The position numbers and the translations under genes are program-made. Positions 8,281-20,343 of a DNA stretch of 64,000 nucleotides are shown one piece after another; position 1 is the first letter of the stretch; each line of letters begins with the position of its first letter. The notes under the pieces were generated by a model, which was given only the letters and a program-made list of their open reading frames with translations, was not told the DNA's origin and searched no databases. This DNA is from Gp7-AA6 sp036395755 (GTDB lineage: Bacteria; Acidobacteriota; Thermoanaerobaculia; UBA5066; Gp7-AA6). Location: assembly GCA_036395755.1 (NCBI GenBank), contig DASWCZ010000028.1, positions 1-64,000 on the forward strand, given 5' to 3'.

Positions 8281-8892
8281 TTGAGCGCCGAAGAAAAGAC
8301 TCTCGTGGACCGCTGCCGTCAGGGGGAAGACGACGCCTGGAGGGAGCTCGTCGACCGCTTCGGGCAGAAGGTCTATTCCGTGGCGTACCACTTCACGTTG
8401 AACCGGGAGGACGCCGAGGAGCTCTCCCAGGAAATCTTCCTGAAGACCTTCGAGAACCTCCACCGGTACGACGGGAGCTTCCCGCTTGTCGCGTGGCTGC
8501 TCTCGGTCTCCCGCAACCTCTGCATCGACCGGTATCGCCGCAAGAAGCGCGAGAAGTCCTTCCGGTTCGTCACCGACGACGCGGTTCTGCCGCTCTTGAA
8601 ATCCACGGACGACCCCGCCGCGGAAGCGCTCAAGAAGGAGCGCACGAAGCTCCTTTTCTGGGCCCTTGCCGAGATTCCCGAGGATCTCGCCGAGATCCTC
8701 GTCCTGCGCGACTTGGACGGCCTCGCCTACGACGAGATCGGCAAGGTCCTCGAGCTGCCGGACGGCACGGTCAAGTCGCGGCTCTTCCGCGCCCGCGCGG
8801 AGGTCGCGCGGCGGATCCGCGAGCGGCACGAGCGCCGCGGCTCCGCGGGCGCTTTCCAGACGCTGGCTCTCGCCGCGGGAGGGGTCCTGTGA
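8281..8892 (+). CDS. ECF-type RNA polymerase sigma factor
   Basis: A 203-residue extracytoplasmic-function sigma factor. Region 2 is 'AWRELVDRFGQKVYSVAYHFTLNREDAEELSQEIFLKTFENLHRYDGSFPLVAWLLSVSRNLCIDRYR' and region 4 is 'EIPEDLAEILVLRDLDGLAYDEIGKVLELPDGTVKSRLFRARAEV' (helix-turn-helix). The TTG start gives a canonical N-terminus. The stop overlaps the next gene by GTGA, so sigma and anti-sigma factor are translationally coupled. Upstream, GAACATT (8236-8242) and CGTTAC (8256-8261) vaguely resemble an ECF promoter and could mean autoregulation, but the spacing is short. Confidence 0.93.
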   Translation: MSAEEKTLVDRCRQGEDDAWRELVDRFGQKVYSVAYHFTLNREDAEELSQEIFLKTFENLHRYDGSFPLVAWLLSVSRNLCIDRYRRKKREKSFRFVTDDAVLPLLKSTDDPAAEALKKERTKLLFWALAEIPEDLAEILVLRDLDGLAYDEIGKVLELPDGTVKSRLFRARAEVARRIRERHERRGSAGAFQTLALAAGGVL

Positions 8893-9692
8893 GCTGCGGC
8901 GAGCTCGAACGGCTCTTCCTCGCCGGCGCATCGCCGGAGGAGGCTCGCCGGCACGCGAGCGGATGCGCGGCGTGCGGGCGGTTGAACGCCGATTTGGAAG
9001 CAACCGAGCAGATGTCGGCAGGGCTCGCCCGGCCGACGCTCCCGCCCTCGCTCCGGAAGTCGCTCCTCGAGATTCCGCGCCGGACGGTTTCGTGCGAGGG
9101 CGCGGAACGGCTTCTGCCCTTCGCCGTCGAAAAGGAGCTCGGCGCCGAGGACGAGCGGCGGCTTGCCAGCCACCTCTCACGCTGCGCGGCCTGCTCCGAA
9201 GCGGCAGAGACCCTTCTGGGATCTCGTGACCTCGACGAGCCTGTCGCGCCGCCCTGGCTCGCGGCACGGCTGTCCGCAGCGCGTCCCGCGAAGGACAAGC
9301 GGCGGTGGGCGTGGATCCTCGACCCCAAAGCGGCGATCGCGCTCGCGTACGCCGCCGCGGTCGTCGTGATGCTCCTCGGATTCAACCCCGCCGACATCGC
9401 GCGGCGCGTCTCTGCGAGTCAGCTCGGAGAGAACACTCGCGCGGCGGTCAACGTCGCCGAAAGCTCGCTCACCGATCGCATCGGCGCGATTCAGGAGAAG
9501 GTCTCGCGCACGATTCAGGTGTGGAAAGGTCGCGCCGGAGGTTATGGACGCGCGGCGTTCTCGAACGCGGTTGCGCTCATCTGGAAATCATCCGGCTCGA
9601 AAAGCCGCCCGGAGGAACGTCCACGGAACCGAGACGGCCGCGGTGCGTTTAGAGAGAGAGAAACGACAACGATCACGACCTGGCGAGCCTGA
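8889..9692 (+). CDS. membrane anti-sigma factor with two zinc-finger-like motifs
   Basis: A 267-residue protein starting at GTG 8889 inside the sigma-factor stop. It has two HxxxCxxC segments of the anti-sigma zinc-finger (zf-HC2) type: 'HASGCAACG' near residue 25 and 'HLSRCAACS' near residue 98. One membrane segment, 'AIALAYAAAVVVMLLGF', follows (about residues 148-165), with a predicted periplasmic tail after it. The duplicated finger is unusual; most relatives have one. It probably holds the preceding sigma factor at the membrane until a signal arrives. The signal is unknown. Confidence 0.85.
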   Translation: MSCGELERLFLAGASPEEARRHASGCAACGRLNADLEATEQMSAGLARPTLPPSLRKSLLEIPRRTVSCEGAERLLPFAVEKELGAEDERRLASHLSRCAACSEAAETLLGSRDLDEPVAPPWLAARLSAARPAKDKRRWAWILDPKAAIALAYAAAVVVMLLGFNPADIARRVSASQLGENTRAAVNVAESSLTDRIGAIQEKVSRTIQVWKGRAGGYGRAAFSNAVALIWKSSGSKSRPEERPRNRDGRGAFRERETTTITTWRA

Positions 9693-9716
9693 GCGCCGCC
9701 GAGAGGAGAAGACGAA

Positions 9717-10328
9717 ATGGAAGACAACCGCTACCAGGCGACGGCGCCACCGCCGGTGACTCCCGCGGCCGGGACGCCCCCGCCACCTGCCGCACCGACC
9801 ACCACCGCGACCGGTCCGGTGGTCGTGCTCGAGAAGAAGTCGCCCGGGCTCGCCGGCGTCCTTTCGGTGTTTCCCGGGCTCGGGCACGTGTACCTGGGCC
9901 TCTATCAGCGCGCGTTCGCCTTTGCCGGCGTCTTCTGCCTGCTGATCCTCTTCAACTCCCACGGCCGGATGGCTCCCCTCTCGGGTCCCGCGACCGCCTT
10001 TGTATGGTTCTTCGCGATCATCGACGCGGTCCGCCAGGCGAAGGCGATCAACTCGGGCAACGTCCACCCGGGAGGGCTCGCTCCGTCCGAAAGAACGGTC
10101 GTTCCTCGCGCTCGCGAGTCCATGGCGGGGCTCACGTGGGGCGTCATCCTCGTCGGCATCGGCGCGCTCTGGCTGCTCGACCGATACGCAGACCTCGACA
10201 AGTTCTGGGCGGCCGTCGAGGACTGGCTCGCTCCCGCCTCGTTCATCCTCTTGGGCATCATCCTGATCACGACCTACGTGATCCGGAAGCGGCGCCAGAA
10301 CGCTTCCGAGGTCTGGCCGCCGCGTTGA
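9717..10328 (+). CDS. multi-pass membrane protein of the sigma operon
   Basis: A 203-residue protein. The proline-, alanine- and threonine-rich N-terminus (residues 8-38) is followed by 'GLAGVLSVFPGLGHVYLGLYQRAFAF', resembling the TM2/DUF5683-like 'PGLGqfYlG' motif of small membrane proteins, then four hydrophobic segments. The last two (138-155, 170-190) resemble LiaI/DUF5668 hairpins. It follows the anti-sigma gene by 24 nt and is the last gene before a terminator, so it is probably part of the same envelope-stress response. Function unknown. Confidence 0.7.
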   Translation: MEDNRYQATAPPPVTPAAGTPPPPAAPTTTATGPVVVLEKKSPGLAGVLSVFPGLGHVYLGLYQRAFAFAGVFCLLILFNSHGRMAPLSGPATAFVWFFAIIDAVRQAKAINSGNVHPGGLAPSERTVVPRARESMAGLTWGVILVGIGALWLLDRYADLDKFWAAVEDWLAPASFILLGIILITTYVIRKRRQNASEVWPPR

Positions 10329-10349
10329 TCCGACGGAAGCGCAGAATGA

Positions 10350-10377
10350 GGGCGCAGGCGACCGCGCCCTTTCCTTT
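10350..10377 (+). terminator. intrinsic terminator after the sigma operon
   Basis: GGGCGC (10350-10355) pairs with GCGCCC (10364-10369), followed by TTTCCTTT. It lies between convergent genes, 22 nt past the stop of the membrane protein. Confidence 0.6.
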
Positions 10378-10387
10378 GCCGGCGAAA

Positions 10388-11893
10388 TCAGGCGACGGTC
10401 GCGAGCTCGTTGACGTACTCGACGAACGACCACACAGCGCCGTCGAAGCCCTGCACTTTCGGGTTTGTGGACTCGATGACGTAGTACTCGTCGGGAGCAT
10501 GCGCCCCACTGCCGTGACCGAGGCCGAAGTGACCGGCCGCGAGATGCAGCGGCTCGCTCGTGAACACGTAACCGGGCCAGGATCCCGCGCTGCGCGGCCA
10601 GAGGATCGGTGAGAGACCGTCGCGGCGGTAGACAGCGACCTGTGCCCGGATCAACGCGGCGTCCTTCGACGTGCTGTTGGGATCGTACCCTCCGGTCATT
10701 CGCACCTCGATGTCGTCGAAGCCCTGCTTGGCCAGGTGGTTCTTCAATGCGGCGAGCGCCTCGGCCGCCTTCATGTCCGGGACCAGACGCAGGTCGAGTT
10801 TCGCGACGGCCTTGTGCGGCAGGATCGTCTTGCCGCCCGGTCCGGTATAGCCGCCGACCAATCCCTCGATGTTCACCGTCGGCCGCGAGACCAGGCGTTC
10901 GAGAGCCTCGACCCAACTGACGTCGTGGACCCAATGGTCGACGCCGAGCTGCTTCTTCATCATGCTCTCGTCGATCCGGCGCGCCCCTTCGGCGACCATC
11001 GCCTTCTCCGCCGGCGAGATCGGTCGCGCGTGATCGGCAAAGCCCTCGATCGCCGGCTCGTTTCCGTCGGCGGAGACGAGCGTATGAAGCGCCTGCACGA
11101 GGTGCCACGCCGGACTGTCGACGCGCGCCTTGTTGCTCGAGTGGATGTCTTTCTTCGGCCCGCGACCCCAGCGCTCGCCGCTCGACGTCAGCTCGAGCTC
11201 GATGACGCCCTTGGCGCCGAGAGTGATCGTCACGCTGCCGTCCGGCTCCTGCTCGGCCGAAGGCATGAAGATGCCGGAGCAGCGCGACAGCGCCGACTGA
11301 ACCTCCGGTCGCCGCACGATTTGCGGGAAGTGCGGAGAGCCGATCTCCTCCTCCCCTTCGGCGACGAGTACGAGGTTGACCGGCAGCTTTCGGCCCGCGC
11401 CGCGAAACGCGTGGAGCGCCGCGAGGAATGCCGCCTCCGGGCCTTTCTGATTGACGGCGCCGCGGCCGACGACGACTTTTCCGAACCCCGGTTTGTCGAC
11501 GATCGCGGCCTCCCACGGCGGCGACGACCACTCCGTCGGATCGACCTGCTTCACGTCGTACATGAAGTAGAGACCCACGGTGCGCCGCGCGCCAGCGTCG
11601 AGCGTCGCGAAGACTCCGGGCTGGCCGTCGGTCGCGACGCGCACGGAGGTGTCGAAGCCGGCGTCCTTGGCGAGCCTTATCATGAGATCGCAGCCTTCCG
11701 AGACTCCGTTGTTCTCCGCGGCGATCGAAGGCTGGTGGATCCACTCCTGCAGCCGCCGCACGTTCTCGCCGTGCTGCTTCTCGATCTGCGTCCGAATGGG
11801 CGCGAGCGCGGCGCTCTCGGACCGCGCCACGGGAGACCAGCCGAGCGTCGCCGCGCCCGCGACCATGCTTTCGATGAAAGTTCTTCTGTCCAT
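10388..11893 (-). CDS. M20-family hydrolase with altered metal-binding residues
   Basis: A 501-residue protein with a possible Tat signal (MDRRTFIESM..., hydrophobic to residue 18). The M20 dipeptidase architecture is clear: a catalytic domain, an inserted dimerisation domain ('GAKGVIELELTSSG' to 'LRLVPDM') and a C-terminal catalytic half with 'GSGAHAPDEYYVIES'. The general-base pair is kept (EGEEEIGSP, Glu181-Glu182). However, the first metal motif, normally GHxD, reads FMYD (Met111, Asp113), and the bridging Asp in GRGAxDDKG is Asn148. Two zinc-site positions are therefore changed. It may be a pseudoenzyme, use one metal, or bind peptides. Alone on its strand segment before mutL. Confidence 0.85.
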   Translation of the reverse strand: MDRRTFIESMVAGAATLGWSPVARSESAALAPIRTQIEKQHGENVRRLQEWIHQPSIAAENNGVSEGCDLMIRLAKDAGFDTSVRVATDGQPGVFATLDAGARRTVGLYFMYDVKQVDPTEWSSPPWEAAIVDKPGFGKVVVGRGAVNQKGPEAAFLAALHAFRGAGRKLPVNLVLVAEGEEEIGSPHFPQIVRRPEVQSALSRCSGIFMPSAEQEPDGSVTITLGAKGVIELELTSSGERWGRGPKKDIHSSNKARVDSPAWHLVQALHTLVSADGNEPAIEGFADHARPISPAEKAMVAEGARRIDESMMKKQLGVDHWVHDVSWVEALERLVSRPTVNIEGLVGGYTGPGGKTILPHKAVAKLDLRLVPDMKAAEALAALKNHLAKQGFDDIEVRMTGGYDPNSTSKDAALIRAQVAVYRRDGLSPILWPRSAGSWPGYVFTSEPLHLAAGHFGLGHGSGAHAPDEYYVIESTNPKVQGFDGAVWSFVEYVNELATVA

Positions 11894-11942
11894 GGCCGGA
11901 AAGTCTATCCGGATGAGACGCGTCGCAATCGACGTCGGAGCA

Positions 11943-13670
11943 TCAGCGGCGCTTGAAGTACTTCTCCAGCTCTTCGTCGGTCATGAGCAGAACGACCGGC
12001 CTGCCGTGCGGGCAGGTGAAGCGGTCGGTCGTTTTCATCCAGTCGGACAGCAGCCGCCGGATTTCTTCCGGCGCCAGGTGATAGCGGATCGTCACGGCGG
12101 AGCGGCAGGCGATCGCCGCGGCGAGACGGTCCCGGCGCCGCTCCGGGTCGGAGTCGCCGTTACCGGCAACACCGGCCAGGACTTCCCGCAGGGTCTCTCC
12201 CGGCTCGCGGTCGGTGGCTTCGGCGGGCAACGCCGCGATCGCATAAGAGCGTCCCGACATCGGCTCGATCTCGAAGCCCGAGGCGGAGAGCTCCTCGAAG
12301 TGCGCGCCGAGGATCTCTACCTCTTCGGGCGTCGCCTCGAACAGCGCCCGCAGGAGCAGCCGCTGCGCGAGGATCCGTCCCGCGGCGAGGCGGTCGCGGA
12401 TGCGCTCGTAGAGGATCCGCTCGTGCGCCGCGTGCTGGTCGATCAGGAGCAGGCCCTCGGGGCCCGACGCAATCAGAAACGACTCGCGGTGCTGCCCGAT
12501 CAGCACGAGATCCGGAAGCTTCTTCTCGACAGGCGCGGCCGGCGCCTCCGGCTTCGGCATCGGAGGCAGGCCGACCGGACTTCCCGGCGCTGGCGCCGCA
12601 ATCGCGGAATCGCCGCCGTATCCCTCCCGCAACTCGGCGAGACGGCCTTCCATCGGCACCGACTTCAGGCGTCGCTCCTCCTTGCCGGCGAGGAGCGCCG
12701 AGTGCACGGAGTGGTACACGAGCCGGAACGCCGTGCCGGAGTCGGCGAAGCGGACCTGGGTCTTCGCCGGCGAGACGTTGACGTCCACGGCGCCCGGCTC
12801 CCCGGAGAGGAACAGGAAGACGGCGGGATGCCGGTCCGTGCGGATCACGTCGCGCGAGGCCTGCAGGATCGCGCGCGAGAGGGCGCGGTCCTCGATCGGA
12901 CGTCCGTTCACGAAAAGGTACTGGAAGCGCCGCGACGGAAAGGTCATGGACCCCCGCGTCGCGAAGCCCAGGACCTTCAGGGGCCCGGCGCGTGCCTCGA
13001 AGGCCTCGAGCTCTCCCAGCGTCTGCCTTCCGAACACCTGCAGGATCCTCGCCGCGCGGTCCACCGCGGAGGGCGCGTCTAAGGTCTCGCGCTTTCCGGA
13101 TCGGAGCGAGAACGCCACCGACGGATGAGAAAGCGCAGCGCGGGTCACGGCGGCGGTCGCGGCGCGCGCTTCCGCCTCGGGCGACGCGAGAAACTTGTGC
13201 CGCGCGGGAGTGCGCGCGAAAAGCTCTTCGACCAGGACGTCCGTCCCGCGTGGGCGGGCGGCGGGCTCTTCCCGGGCTGCACGTCCGTACTCCACCTGGA
13301 CGCGTACGGCCTCCGGCGAGGAGCCGTCGGACGTCGTCAGCGTCAGCCGCGACACCGAAGCGATCGAGGGGAGCGCCTCCCCGCGGAAGCCGTAGCTCGC
13401 CACGGCGGCGAGATCCGAATCGGAGCTGATCTTCGACGTCGCGTGGCGCTCCAGAGCCAGCCGAGCGTCCTCGGCGGACATTCCGCAGCCGTCGTCGCGG
13501 ACGAGAATCCGCCGGATCCCCCCGCCGTCGATCTCGACCTCGAGGCGGGTCGCGCCCGCGTCGAGCGCGTTCTCGACGAGCTCCTTGACGACCGAGGCGG
13601 GCCGCTCGACGACCTCACCCGCCGCGATCCGGTCGATGACCTCGCCGGGCAGGCGGTGGATTTTCGGCAC
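11943..13670 (-). CDS. mutL: DNA mismatch repair protein MutL
   Basis: A 575-residue protein. The N-terminal GHKL ATPase has 'RIAAGEVVERPASVVKELVENALDAGA', 'VRDDGCGM', 'RHATSKI' and 'YGFRGEALPSIASV'. A proline-rich linker (about 345-380) leads to the C-terminal dimerisation/endonuclease domain with DQHAAHERILYE, which fits DQHA(x)2E(x)4E, and 'CPHGRP' near the C-terminus. MutL here should therefore nick DNA itself, as in bacteria lacking MutH. The GTG start at 13670 gives the canonical 'PKIHRLPGEVIDRIAAGEVV'. mutS is not in the window. Confidence 0.96.
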   Translation of the reverse strand: MPKIHRLPGEVIDRIAAGEVVERPASVVKELVENALDAGATRLEVEIDGGGIRRILVRDDGCGMSAEDARLALERHATSKISSDSDLAAVASYGFRGEALPSIASVSRLTLTTSDGSSPEAVRVQVEYGRAAREEPAARPRGTDVLVEELFARTPARHKFLASPEAEARAATAAVTRAALSHPSVAFSLRSGKRETLDAPSAVDRAARILQVFGRQTLGELEAFEARAGPLKVLGFATRGSMTFPSRRFQYLFVNGRPIEDRALSRAILQASRDVIRTDRHPAVFLFLSGEPGAVDVNVSPAKTQVRFADSGTAFRLVYHSVHSALLAGKEERRLKSVPMEGRLAELREGYGGDSAIAAPAPGSPVGLPPMPKPEAPAAPVEKKLPDLVLIGQHRESFLIASGPEGLLLIDQHAAHERILYERIRDRLAAGRILAQRLLLRALFEATPEEVEILGAHFEELSASGFEIEPMSGRSYAIAALPAEATDREPGETLREVLAGVAGNGDSDPERRRDRLAAAIACRSAVTIRYHLAPEEIRRLLSDWMKTTDRFTCPHGRPVVLLMTDEELEKYFKRR

Positions 13671-13704
13671 GGGCCGGAGTTTACGCCGCGGGAAAGCCCG
13701 CGGG

Positions 13705-15392
13705 TCAGTCGGAGCGGGAGTAGATCGTCCGGCCGCCCACGACCGTCAGATCGACGCGCACGCCGTCGAGCTCCCGAGCCGGAATCGAAAGGAGATCGCG
13801 CGACAGGACGACGAGGTCCGCGACCTTCCCGGGAGCGAGCGTGCCCTTCTCCTTCTCCTCGAAGCCGGCGAAAGCGGCGGTCGCCGTGTAGGCGCGAAGG
13901 GCCTCCTCGACCGCGATCTTCTGCTCGGGGATCCACCCCTCCGGCCGCTTTCCGTCGAGCGTGCGGCGGTTGACGGCCGCGTCGATTCCGGAGAGCGGCG
14001 AGAGCGGAGCGACGTCCCAGTCCGAGCCGAAGACGACCGTCGCGCCGGCGTCGAGAAGCGATCGGAAAGCGTAGGTCGTGCGGCAGCGCTCAAGGCCGAT
14101 CCGCTTTTCCGCCCAGCGTCCGTCGTCGATCGCGTGGTAGGGCTGCATCGAGGCGATCACTCCGAGCTTCGCGAAGCGCGGGATGTCCTCGGCGCGCAGG
14201 TGTTGTGCGTGCTCGACCCGGAAACGCCGGTCTTTCGGCCCGTTCTTCTTCGAGACGCGCTCGTAGACGTCGAGGATCTCCGCGTTGGCGCGGTCTCCGA
14301 TCGCGTGGACCTCGACGGCAAGCCCCGCGGCGTCGGCGGCGGCGACGCGGGCCTCGAGCCTCTCGAGAGGGATGGCCTCCGCGGCGTAGACACCGGACGC
14401 TCCCGGGGTCTGATCCCCGGAGGAGCTCAGATCCCGATCGGAATACGGCTGGAAAAAAAGAGCCGTCCCCGACCCGAGCGATCCGTCCATGTAGCCCTTC
14501 ACGCCTCCGATCGAGAGCCACTCGTCGTTCTTCATCGTTGCCCGGCGGTCGCGCGCCTTCTCCCACTCCGACAGCGAAGGGCGATAGCTCACGCGAACGG
14601 TCAGCTTGCCGTACGACCGCAGCTTTTCCCACGCGTCCAAATCACGCGGATCGCCTGGCAGGTCCTGCACCGAGGTCACTCCGTTTTCCGCGGCGTGCCG
14701 GACTGCCCTAGCGAGCGCCTCCTCGACCTCGGCAGCCGTCCGCGGAGGGCGCGCCGACCCGATGAAGTCCATCGCCGCGTCTTTCAAGACGCCGGTCGGC
14801 TCGCCTGCGGAGTCCCGCACGATCACGCCTCCCGGGGGATCCGGCGTGTCGCGCGATACCCTCGCCAGCTTCAGCGCAAGGCTGTTGCAAACCATCATGT
14901 GGCCGTCGGTGCGCGACAGACACGCCGGCCGATCGCCGGTCGCGGGATCGAGCATCGCGCGCGTCGGCAGGACCGGATTCGCCCAGACCTGTTCATCCCA
15001 GGCGCCGTCGGTCATCCAGCGCCCTGCCGGCCGCGTCTTCGCGAACTCCGCCAGCCTTCGAGTGAAATCAGCCGGGTCCTTCGTGTGGCGCAGGTCCACG
15101 GCGAGGAGATTGAAACCTCCCATGGACATGTGGGTGTGGCAGTCGATGAAGCCGGGGACGACGCGCCGGCCTTTTCCGTCGAGCACGACCGTCTTCGCTC
15201 CTTTCCACGCACGGATCTCCTCGTCGCCGCCGACCGCGACGATGCGGCCGCCCCGCGCCGCCAGGGCGGTGCTTTCGGGCCGCGTGCGGTCGCCGGTCCA
15301 GATCTTGGCCGACAGGAGAACGAGGTCCGCCGGATCGGAGGGAGTCGTCGACGAGATGCCTGCCAAGAGCAGAGCCGCCACCGCGAGCCCGC

Positions 15393-15396
<4 letters not shown>
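13705..15396 (-). CDS. secreted YtcJ-like amidohydrolase
   Basis: A 563-residue metal-dependent hydrolase of the amidohydrolase-3/YtcJ type. The ATG at 15396 overlaps the ppdK stop (ATGA) and starts a signal peptide (SGLAVAALLLAGISS). The metal motif is 'GFIDCHTHM'; later come 'VKGYMDGSLGSGTALF', 'VEVHAIGDRANAEILDVYE', 'RVEHAQHL' and 'VFGSDWDVAPLSPLSGI', the usual order for this family. The C-terminal small beta domain has 'EKGTLAPGKVADLVVLSRDLL'. Relatives act on N-formyl, imide or amide compounds; the substrate is not predictable. Its linkage to ppdK looks positional rather than functional. Confidence 0.88.
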
Positions 15397-18164
<2,768 letters not shown>

Positions 18165-18197
18165 GGCCGCGCGCCCGCGAGGAGAGAGAGTGCATTT

Positions 18198-20276
18198 CTA
18201 CTTCTCTACCACGATCTCGGAAAAGTCTGCGATTCGAGTGAACTCCCTGCGGATCGCGCCCAAGAGCGCGTGTCGGTTTCTCTTCAAGTCCTCCTCCGGG
18301 CAGTTCACCAGCACATCCACGAAGAAACGGTCGAGCGAAGGAGAGATCGAGGCGATCGCTTCCAGGGCCTCCCTGTATCGGCGCGTGGGGACGAGCTCCT
18401 CGAGCAAAGCTTTCGCCTGGAGAAAGTCGAGGGCGAGCGCCCGCTCGGCATCCTCGCGATAGAGGTCTGGCGACGGCTCTCCGAGCTGTTCGGCTCCCAG
18501 GATGTTGCGGATGCGCTTGAAGGCGAGAACGAGCGCGCGAAAGTCCAGCCGCCGGCGAGCCTCGGTCAGGGCCCCGGCCCGCTCCGCCGCATCGGCGAAA
18601 TCCCACACCTTGACGTTCAGCACCGCGGAAATCTCGTCGTAGGAGGAGCCGGCGCGCTCGAGCGAGTTGCGCAGCCGCTCGGCGAAGAACTTCTCGAGCT
18701 CCGCGAGCGCGTCGCGCTCCGAGAGTCCCGGCAGCTCCGCCGGATAGAGCGAGACCGCCTTCGTGAGGACACCGCTCCAGTCCACCCGCCAGCGGCGCGA
18801 CACGGCGATCGCGACGGCACCGGCCGCGGCGCGCCGGAGACCGTAAGGATCCCTCGATCCGGTCGGAAGAAGGCCGATGCGAAAGATCCCGGCGAGCGTG
18901 TCGAACCGATCCGCCAGCGAGAGCACGGCGCCCGCGTCGTCGCGCGGAGGATCATCCCCCTGGGCCTGCGGACGGTACTGGTCGGAGATCGCCTTCCACA
19001 CCGGCTCGGGAAGACCTTCCGCCCGCGCGTAGAGGCCGCCCATGACTCCCTGGAGATCGGTGAACTCGCGGACCATCCGCGTGACGAGGTCAGCTTTCGA
19101 GAGTCGCGCGGCGGTCCGCACTTCGAGAACGATGTCGCCGCGGCCGACCGCCCCCGCAATCGTCGCCGCGAGCTCCTCGAGCCGCGCGGTCTTGGCGGCG
19201 TAGCTTCCGAGCCGGTCCTGGAACGCCAGACGGTCGAGCTCGGGCAACCGCGCTTCGAGACGGTCGCGCGAGTCCTCCTGGAAGAAGAAACGCGCATCCG
19301 CGAGACGGGCGTTCAAGACCCATTCGTTTCCTTTGGCGACGAAGCCGCGCCGGTCGTCGGCGTTGTCCATAACGGCGATGAAGTGCGGAAGCAGGCCGCC
19401 CGCTCCTCGAACCGGCAGGAACTTTTGGTGCACGCGCATCGCGGTCGTGGTGATTTCCTCCGGGAGATCGAGGAAGTTCGGATCGAAGGATCCCCGGACG
19501 AGACCGGGCCATTCGACCAAGTCTGCGAGCACCGCGGCGAGATCGGAGTCGGCGTCGATTCGTCCCCCCACCTGCGCCGCGAGGCGCCGCGCCGAGTCGA
19601 GGATCGCGGCGCGGCGAGCTTCGGCGTCCGGCTCGACGTAGGCCCCCCGGAGCTTCTGGAAGTATTCGGCGGGACTGCTCACCGTCAGCTTTCCTTCGGA
19701 CAGAACGCGGTGCCCGACCGTCCAATCGGCGGCGCGGGCTCCGAGAATCTGCATTGGAACGACCCGGCCGCCGTAGAGCGCCAGCAGCCCCCGGACCGGC
19801 CGCACGAACGAGCGATCCCCTTTCCCCCATCGCATCGTCTTCAAAAACGTGAGCTCGCCGATGACCCGGGGAACGACCTTCGCGAGGACGTCGATCGCGT
19901 CGCGGCCGGGGACTCGACGCCGGACCGCGACCGTTCGACCGCGCGGAGACTCGACGATCTCGAGATCGGACACCTCCACTTTCTGCGCCCGAGCGAATCC
20001 CTCCGCCGCGCGGGTCGGCTTCCCGTCCGGTCCGAAGGCCGCCGACGCCGATGGTCCGAGCACCTCGCTTTCGGAGTCGGACTGGCGCTCCGGGATTCCG
20101 CGCGCCCAGACGACGAGACGTCGCGGGGTTCCGTACGACTCGATCGACTCGGCCGCGATCCCCTCCTCCGCGAGCGCGTCGCCGATGCCCCGCGCGAGGT
20201 CCTGCCGAGCCCCGGCGAGCGTCGCTGCGGGGATCTCTTCCGTCCGGATCTCGAAGAGGAAGTCGTCGCGTTTCAT
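18198..20276 (-). CDS. glyS: glycine-tRNA ligase beta subunit
   Basis: A 692-residue beta subunit of the heterotetrameric bacterial GlyRS. The N-terminus 'DFLFEIRTEEIPAATL' is diagnostic, followed by 'TFLKTMRWG', an HD-like domain with 'ADLVTRMVREFTDLQGVMGGLYA', 'LPTGSRDPYGLRRAAAGAV' and a C-terminal DALR anticodon-binding domain ending in 'NRHALLGAIRREFTRIADFSEIVVE'. It lies 67 nt downstream of glyQ on the same strand. The beta subunit binds tRNA-Gly and is needed for charging by the alpha subunit. Confidence 0.97.
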   Translation of the reverse strand: MKRDDFLFEIRTEEIPAATLAGARQDLARGIGDALAEEGIAAESIESYGTPRRLVVWARGIPERQSDSESEVLGPSASAAFGPDGKPTRAAEGFARAQKVEVSDLEIVESPRGRTVAVRRRVPGRDAIDVLAKVVPRVIGELTFLKTMRWGKGDRSFVRPVRGLLALYGGRVVPMQILGARAADWTVGHRVLSEGKLTVSSPAEYFQKLRGAYVEPDAEARRAAILDSARRLAAQVGGRIDADSDLAAVLADLVEWPGLVRGSFDPNFLDLPEEITTTAMRVHQKFLPVRGAGGLLPHFIAVMDNADDRRGFVAKGNEWVLNARLADARFFFQEDSRDRLEARLPELDRLAFQDRLGSYAAKTARLEELAATIAGAVGRGDIVLEVRTAARLSKADLVTRMVREFTDLQGVMGGLYARAEGLPEPVWKAISDQYRPQAQGDDPPRDDAGAVLSLADRFDTLAGIFRIGLLPTGSRDPYGLRRAAAGAVAIAVSRRWRVDWSGVLTKAVSLYPAELPGLSERDALAELEKFFAERLRNSLERAGSSYDEISAVLNVKVWDFADAAERAGALTEARRRLDFRALVLAFKRIRNILGAEQLGEPSPDLYREDAERALALDFLQAKALLEELVPTRRYREALEAIASISPSLDRFFVDVLVNCPEEDLKRNRHALLGAIRREFTRIADFSEIVVEK

Positions 20277-20343
20277 GGTGGCGAAGGCGTCGATGAATCT
20301 TAGCGGGGAACCGGATCGTCCCCTCCGCTGGCGATCCGGAGGT

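Noticed and set aside
18270..20303. 677-codon plus-strand frame opposite glyS
   Set aside because: Composition-driven open frame; the other strand is a full glycyl-tRNA synthetase beta subunit.
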